10,201 nucleotides of DNA, from contig JAOZTS010000037.1 in the NCBI GenBank assembly GCA_029939035.1, positions 1-10,201 of the forward strand, given 5' to 3'. Positions 7,272 to 10,201 of this stretch are shown piece by piece. The notes below the pieces were generated by a model. That model was not told the DNA's origin. It did no database searches and worked only from the letters and a program-made list of their open reading frames with translations. Position numbers and translations under genes: made by a program. Every line of letters begins with the position of its first letter. Position 1 is the stretch's first letter. Origin of the DNA: Candidatus Altimarinota bacterium. GTDB taxonomy: Bacteria; Patescibacteriota; Gracilibacteria; UBA1369; LOWO2-01-FULL-3.

Positions 7272-7281
7272 GATTGTAATT

Positions 7282-7287
7282 GGTTAA
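7282..7287 (-). promoter_or_regulatory. TTAACC start-proximal element of ybaB
   Basis: Exact TTAACC on the minus strand ends 10 nt before the ybaB ATG. No SD is present. A likely -10 box lies upstream, so the hexamer would be inside the transcribed leader. Confidence 0.45.
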
Positions 7288-7300
7288 TTTATCGGGGTTG

Positions 7301-7329
7301 ATTATAGAGTTTAATATCCTCGGAGTCGA
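7301..7329 (-). promoter_or_regulatory. Possible promoter of ybaB-mltG
   Basis: On the minus strand a perfect -10 hexamer TATAAT (7301-7306) lies just after the htpX stop. A weak -35, TCGACT (7324-7329, four of six), stands 17 bp upstream within the end of htpX. Transcription would begin near 7294, about 22 nt before the ybaB ATG. Confidence 0.4.
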
Positions 7330-8312
7330 GTAATTCTCTCTTCCATTGGAGGGTGTGTAGACCAGAGTTTTTTCCATAATCCAACTATGCCTTTGTTTTC
7401 TTTCTTATCTTTTAAGCCCAATTTGAATTGGCTGTGTTTTTTGTGGCCAATTGCTGTTGGATCTGCGATACAGAGGCCAGCCATTGAGGCTTTTGAGTCC
7501 AATACTTCGATTCTAGCGTCGCCCGCTATCTTTTCTAATGCTTTGACGAGGGCTAGGGGATTGCTGGTTATGTGGGCACCTGTGGCATCAGCAAGAAATT
7601 CACGTTCTCTACTGATTGCTAGTCTGGTTAAGGTTCCGACCAATACTCCAACTGTTAGAAATAAAACCCCAACGAGGATTAGTGGTCCTGATCCTTTGCT
7701 TCTTGATCCACCTAAGCGCATTCTGATTAATAATTCTCCGATCATTTCGATTGCTCCGACTAGTGTTATCGCGAGTAGCATAACTCGGATGTCTCTATTC
7801 AAAATATGTCCGATTTCGTGTGCCATAACACCTTCTAGTTCGCTTTTGTCGAGTTTTTCGAGTAGTCCTTTTGAGATTGCGACTTTTGAGTTTTTTGGAT
7901 TGGTTCCGGTTGCGAATGCGTTGAGGGACATGTCGTCGATGATGTAGATATCAGGTGTTTTTGGGAGGCCGGCAGCTATGGAGGCATTTTCTACAGCTCT
8001 AAATAGTGCTGGATGATCCTTTTTCTTTATTGGTTTTGCTCCTGCGAATGCCATTATCATTCTTGATCCCAGGAAATAACTAATAAATGACCAAATAACG
8101 ATTGCAAGCAAAACCCAGAACCCGATTGTACTCATCATTTCGTTGGCGAGATCAAAAGCGCTGATAGAGTAATTACCATCGAATGCTCCTGCTATTAAAA
8201 ATGCAAAATATGTGAGTCCAATGATTATTATTGGAAAAATCATGAACATATACGCTGTTCTCCATCTGTTGGCTCTCATTTGGTCGTTAATTGACCCTTT
8301 AAATTGGTCCAT
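7311..8312 (-). CDS. htpX: HtpX-like membrane zinc metalloprotease (M48)
   Basis: Membrane-integrated M48 protease that takes part in quality control of damaged or misfolded membrane proteins. The zinc motif is AHEIGH (H165, E166, H169), and the third ligand is probably E238 in EFLADATGA. Membrane helices lie at about 19-42, 64-83, 176-196 and 208-229, leaving the active site cytoplasmic as in the family. The NAFATG segment (131-136) and the C-terminal STHPPMEERITRLR (318-331) are typical. Length (333) is slightly above the ~290 usual for the enterobacterial protein because of a longer N-terminus. Only 2 nt separate its start from the lemA stop, so the two are almost certainly co-transcribed and translationally coupled. 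Very secure family call. Confidence 0.96.
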   Translation of the reverse strand: MDQFKGSINDQMRANRWRTAYMFMIFPIIIIGLTYFAFLIAGAFDGNYSISAFDLANEMMSTIGFWVLLAIVIWSFISYFLGSRMIMAFAGAKPIKKKDHPALFRAVENASIAAGLPKTPDIYIIDDMSLNAFATGTNPKNSKVAISKGLLEKLDKSELEGVMAHEIGHILNRDIRVMLLAITLVGAIEMIGELLIRMRLGGSRSKGSGPLILVGVLFLTVGVLVGTLTRLAISREREFLADATGAHITSNPLALVKALEKIAGDARIEVLDSKASMAGLCIADPTAIGHKKHSQFKLGLKDKKENKGIVGLWKKLWSTHPPMEERITRLRGY

Positions 8313-8314
8313 TA

Positions 8315-8878
8315 TTAGAATTTAGTTTCTACTGGTTTTTGAGCGGCTTCTTTTTCGCCTGCTTCAAGTTCAAAGAATTCACGTTTTTTAAATTTAAACA
8401 TTCCAGCAACGATATTTGTAGGAACGCTCTCGATTGCAGTGTTCAAACTCTTTACTGAGTTGTTGTAGAATCTTCGAGCTGCTTGCAGTTTGTCTTCTGT
8501 GTCAGTTAGTTCTTCTTGCAAGTGCATGAAGTTTTCATTTGCTTTCAAGTCTGGATAGTTTTCAGCAACTGCGAATAATGATTTCAACGCTCCACTAAGC
8601 ATGTTTTCGCTTGCTGCGTGGTCTTTCATTGAAGTTGCACCCATTGCGGCAGTTCTAGCCTTAGTTACTTTTTCAAAAAGTTCACTTTCGTGTTTTGCGT
8701 AACCTTTAACTGTATTTACCAAGTTTGGAATTAGGTCGTATCGTCGTTTCATTTGTACCGAAATACCGCTCCAAGCTTCATGGGCGTTGTTTTTCTTCCT
8801 AATTAAGGAATTATAAAGTACGACTACTAAAATAACGGCCAGTAAAATGATTCCTCCTATTATTAGTCCTGCACTCAT
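8315..8878 (-). CDS. lemA: LemA family membrane protein
   Basis: LemA proteins have one N-terminal membrane helix and a long helical bundle; their precise job is not settled. The 187-residue product has a membrane helix at about 4-24, then the family hallmarks NAHEAWSGISVQMKRRYDLIPNLV (about 31-54) and NTVKGYAKHE. Further on are LTDTEDKLQAARRFYNNSV and a PTNIVAGMFKFKKREFFE end (about 153-170). It heads the minus-strand block and is followed after 2 nt by htpX, a pairing seen in many bacteria that hints at a shared envelope role. A good sigma-70 promoter and a TTAACC element precede it. Confidence 0.96.
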   Translation of the reverse strand: MSAGLIIGGIILLAVILVVVLYNSLIRKKNNAHEAWSGISVQMKRRYDLIPNLVNTVKGYAKHESELFEKVTKARTAAMGATSMKDHAASENMLSGALKSLFAVAENYPDLKANENFMHLQEELTDTEDKLQAARRFYNNSVKSLNTAIESVPTNIVAGMFKFKKREFFELEAGEKEAAQKPVETKF

Positions 8879-8887
8879 GATTATTTT

Positions 8888-8893
8888 GGTTAA
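8888..8893 (-). promoter_or_regulatory. TTAACC start-proximal element of lemA
   Basis: Exact TTAACC on the minus strand ends 9 nt before the lemA ATG. It lies downstream of the predicted start of transcription (near 8900), so it belongs to the mRNA leader, not the promoter. Confidence 0.45.
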
Positions 8894-8906
8894 TAATGTT
8901 TACTAA

Positions 8907-8935
8907 GTTATATCCGATTTTCTATTGCATGTAAA
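8907..8935 (-). promoter_or_regulatory. Sigma-70-type promoter of lemA-htpX
   Basis: On the minus strand TTTACA (8930-8935, five of six) and TATAAC (8907-8912, five of six) are separated by the ideal 17 bp. The predicted transcription start near 8900 leaves a leader of about 21 nt. It is the best promoter match in the window. Confidence 0.6.
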
Positions 8936-8953
8936 TTTCTTTTCATTTAGAGT
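8925..8953 (+). promoter_or_regulatory. Possible promoter of the L25 gene
   Basis: TTGCAT (8925-8930) and TAGAGT (8948-8953, four of six) are 17 bp apart, giving a start near 8960 and a leader of about 19 nt. Its -35 would touch that of the divergent lemA promoter. Weak match. Confidence 0.28.
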
Positions 8954-8978
8954 AAACACCGCAAATTTATGAACACAT

Positions 8979-9698
8979 ATGGATAACGTTGAGTTGGAAG
9001 TACAATCAAGAAATACAGACATGAAGGCATCTGATCTTCGTGCGCAGAGCCTTATTCCAGCTGAATATTATGGAAGAGGTGTTGAGAACAAATCTATACA
9101 AATGGATTACCAAACTTTTAGACGTGTATATAGAACAGCAGGAGGAAATACGATTATTACTTTGAAAGTTGATGGTAAGGAAGAAATCAACGTATTGGCA
9201 CATGATGTGCAGCTTGATCCTATTACAGATGATTATGTTCATGTAGATTTTGCTAATGTTAGAATGGGTGAAACACTTCAAACCAAAGTTTCACTTGAAT
9301 TTATTGGTATTGCACCAGCCGTGAAAGAGCTTGCGGGTGTTTTGACTACAAATACTACAGAAGTTGAAATCAAGTGTTTACCAAAAGATTTGATTCACGG
9401 AATTGAAGTAAATATTGAAAGTTTGGTAGAATTTACTGATTATATCAGGGTAAAAGATCTTATTGTCTCTGATACAATTGAAATTTTGAACGATCCTGAA
9501 GATGTAGTTGCAAATGTTGCTGCTCCTAGGGAAGAGGAAGAAGAAGTACCAGTTGTTGCTGAAGGCGAAGAAGGTGTTGAAGGAGAAGAAGGTGCTGAAG
9601 GCGAAGAAGGTGCTGAAGGTGAAGGTGGTGAGAAGGCTGAAGGAGGCGAAGAGAAGAAAGAAGGAGGTGGTGATAAGGGTGGAGAAAAGAAGGAATAG
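8979..9698 (+). CDS. rplY: Ribosomal protein L25 (CTC/TL5 type)
   Basis: 5S rRNA-binding protein of the large ribosomal subunit, in the long two-domain CTC/TL5 form. The N-terminal L25 domain (about 1-90) has ELEVQSRNT, the RAQSLIPAEYYGRG loop and NVLAHDVQLDPITDDYVHVDF (about 71-91). The C-terminal TL5 beta domain (about 95-185) has IGIAPAVKELAGVL and CLPKDLIHGIEVNIESL. A Glu/Gly-rich tail from about residue 185 to 239 is built partly on 18-bp tandem repeats and makes the protein longer than usual. The ATG at 8979 has no SD; an overlapping out-of-frame ATG at 8969 opens only a five-codon frame. It starts a plus-strand pair with the downstream secreted protein. Confidence 0.95.
   Translation: MDNVELEVQSRNTDMKASDLRAQSLIPAEYYGRGVENKSIQMDYQTFRRVYRTAGGNTIITLKVDGKEEINVLAHDVQLDPITDDYVHVDFANVRMGETLQTKVSLEFIGIAPAVKELAGVLTTNTTEVEIKCLPKDLIHGIEVNIESLVEFTDYIRVKDLIVSDTIEILNDPEDVVANVAAPREEEEEVPVVAEGEEGVEGEEGAEGEEGAEGEGGEKAEGGEEKKEGGGDKGGEKKE
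9564..9617 (+). repeat. 18-bp tandem repeat encoding GEEG(V/A)E
   Basis: Three in-frame 18-bp units (9564-9581, 9582-9599, 9600-9617) encode GEEGVE, GEEGAE and GEEGAE, with only a few base differences, and decay into related Gly/Glu codons to about 9695. It forms the acidic tail of L25 and is prone to changes of copy number. Confidence 0.8.
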
Positions 9699-9706
9699 GT
9701 ATTTCA

Positions 9707-9712
9707 TTAACC
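9707..9712 (+). promoter_or_regulatory. TTAACC start-proximal element
   Basis: Exact TTAACC in the 22-bp gap after the L25 gene, ending 8 nt before the ATG at 9721. The nearest purine-rich sequence is over 20 nt away. Confidence 0.4.
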
Positions 9713-9720
9713 TTATATAT

Positions 9721-10201
9721 ATGAAAAATCTTACACGTTCTTTGTTTGTTGTAATGTGCTTTTTGGTGTTAGCACCAATGGCATTTGCGGATGTTGCTTT
9801 TCCTACGGTGACAACTGTTTATTTTGAGCAAGAAGGGGAACCTTATGATGGTCCTGTTGATTATGAAGTGAATTGTTATGGGTATGAATGGGATCCTGGT
9901 TTGGAAGCGGTTCCTGAGGATTATGATCCGGAAAATCCTGAAGTAGTATATTCATATACGGCTAGTTGTCCGGAATATGGCTGCGAAATTGATGAAAATT
10001 ATTATTTAAACTATCGCCATATAGATTACTGTGAGCTGAATGGGCTTGAGGAATCTACGGGTGATTTTTTTACTATTGAAAACTTTGCAGATACACCAGT
10101 TCCTGAAGATTGCGTAGGTGATTATGAAAGAACATGTGAAGTTACTTTCGAAATTCCAGTTGTAGAGGAAGTTGTAGAGGAAGTTGAGGAAGATGATCTT
10201 A
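9721..10201 (+). CDS. Secreted six-cysteine protein of unknown function (3' end outside window)
   Basis: The frame stays open from ATG 9721 to the window end, giving at least 160 residues. The first 23 residues form a clear signal peptide (KNLTR, hydrophobic core, then APMAFA before DVAF), so the protein is exported. The mature part seen has six cysteines (C52, C83, C88, C104, C131, C139), an even number that suggests disulfides. It is rich in Tyr, Glu, Asp and Pro, with motifs such as CPEYGCEI and YYLNYRHIDYCEL. The final visible residues turn into a VVEEVVEEVEEDD acidic stretch, much like the linkers of the FecR-domain protein, so a further domain or membrane anchor may follow. It begins 22 bp after the L25 gene and is probably co-transcribed. 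No family recognised. Confidence 0.85.
   Translation, partial: MKNLTRSLFVVMCFLVLAPMAFADVAFPTVTTVYFEQEGEPYDGPVDYEVNCYGYEWDPGLEAVPEDYDPENPEVVYSYTASCPEYGCEIDENYYLNYRHIDYCELNGLEESTGDFFTIENFADTPVPEDCVGDYERTCEVTFEIPVVEEVVEEVEEDDL

Noticed and set aside
7387..7947. Plus-strand 186-codon reading frame opposite htpX
   Set aside because: Shadow of htpX, whose catalytic motifs are clear; the translation is Ser/Pro-rich without family features.
8969..8986. Five-codon leader peptide overlapping the L25 start
   Set aside because: Too short and no independent signal; likely chance.

Overview
The window looks like a chromosomal segment of a low-to-moderate GC, uncultured-type bacterium. A Candidate Phyla Radiation (Patescibacteria) member, perhaps on the Peregrinibacteria side, is my best guess. 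The reasons are compact spacing with almost no intergenic DNA, near absence of Shine-Dalgarno (SD) sequences, a LemA/HtpX pair, and acidic low-complexity tails on several proteins. This placement is an inference; no rRNA or tRNA is present to settle it. The genetic code appears standard: no gene has internal TGA codons, and one gene ends in TGA.

Layout: 31-1677 (+) is an RseP/S2P-type intramembrane metalloprotease with three PDZ-like repeats. A 225-bp gap with a possible promoter and a short direct repeat leads to dnaA (1903-3339, +). After a possible promoter come a membrane-anchored FecR-domain protein with acidic tails (3403-4827, +), a polytopic membrane protein of unknown function (4849-5418, +) and an unrecognised soluble protein (about 5468-5971, +). 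This block meets a minus-strand block tail to tail, with the two stop codons sharing a CTAG. Read in its own direction, the minus-strand block is lemA (8878-8315), htpX (8312-7311), ybaB (7271-6981) and mltG (6969-5968). A 100-bp divergent spacer with a good lemA promoter separates lemA from a plus-strand pair: ribosomal protein L25/CTC (8979-9698), then a secreted six-cysteine protein (from 9721) that runs off the window end.

Functionally the window mixes replication (DnaA), translation (L25), nucleoid association (YbaB) and cell envelope work. The envelope genes are two membrane metalloproteases (RseP, HtpX), LemA, the peptidoglycan terminase MltG, and several membrane or exported proteins of unknown role. 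I see no mobile element, CRISPR array, phage gene or RNA gene.

The most interesting structure that gene annotation does not explain is a recurring TTAACC (or TAACC) hexamer 8-11 nt upstream of five start codons, on both strands, where an SD would normally sit. Other points to check are a 16/17 direct repeat whose second copy supplies the stop codon of the polytopic membrane protein, the triple-PDZ RseP near a FecR-domain protein, and a shift of base composition inside dnaA.
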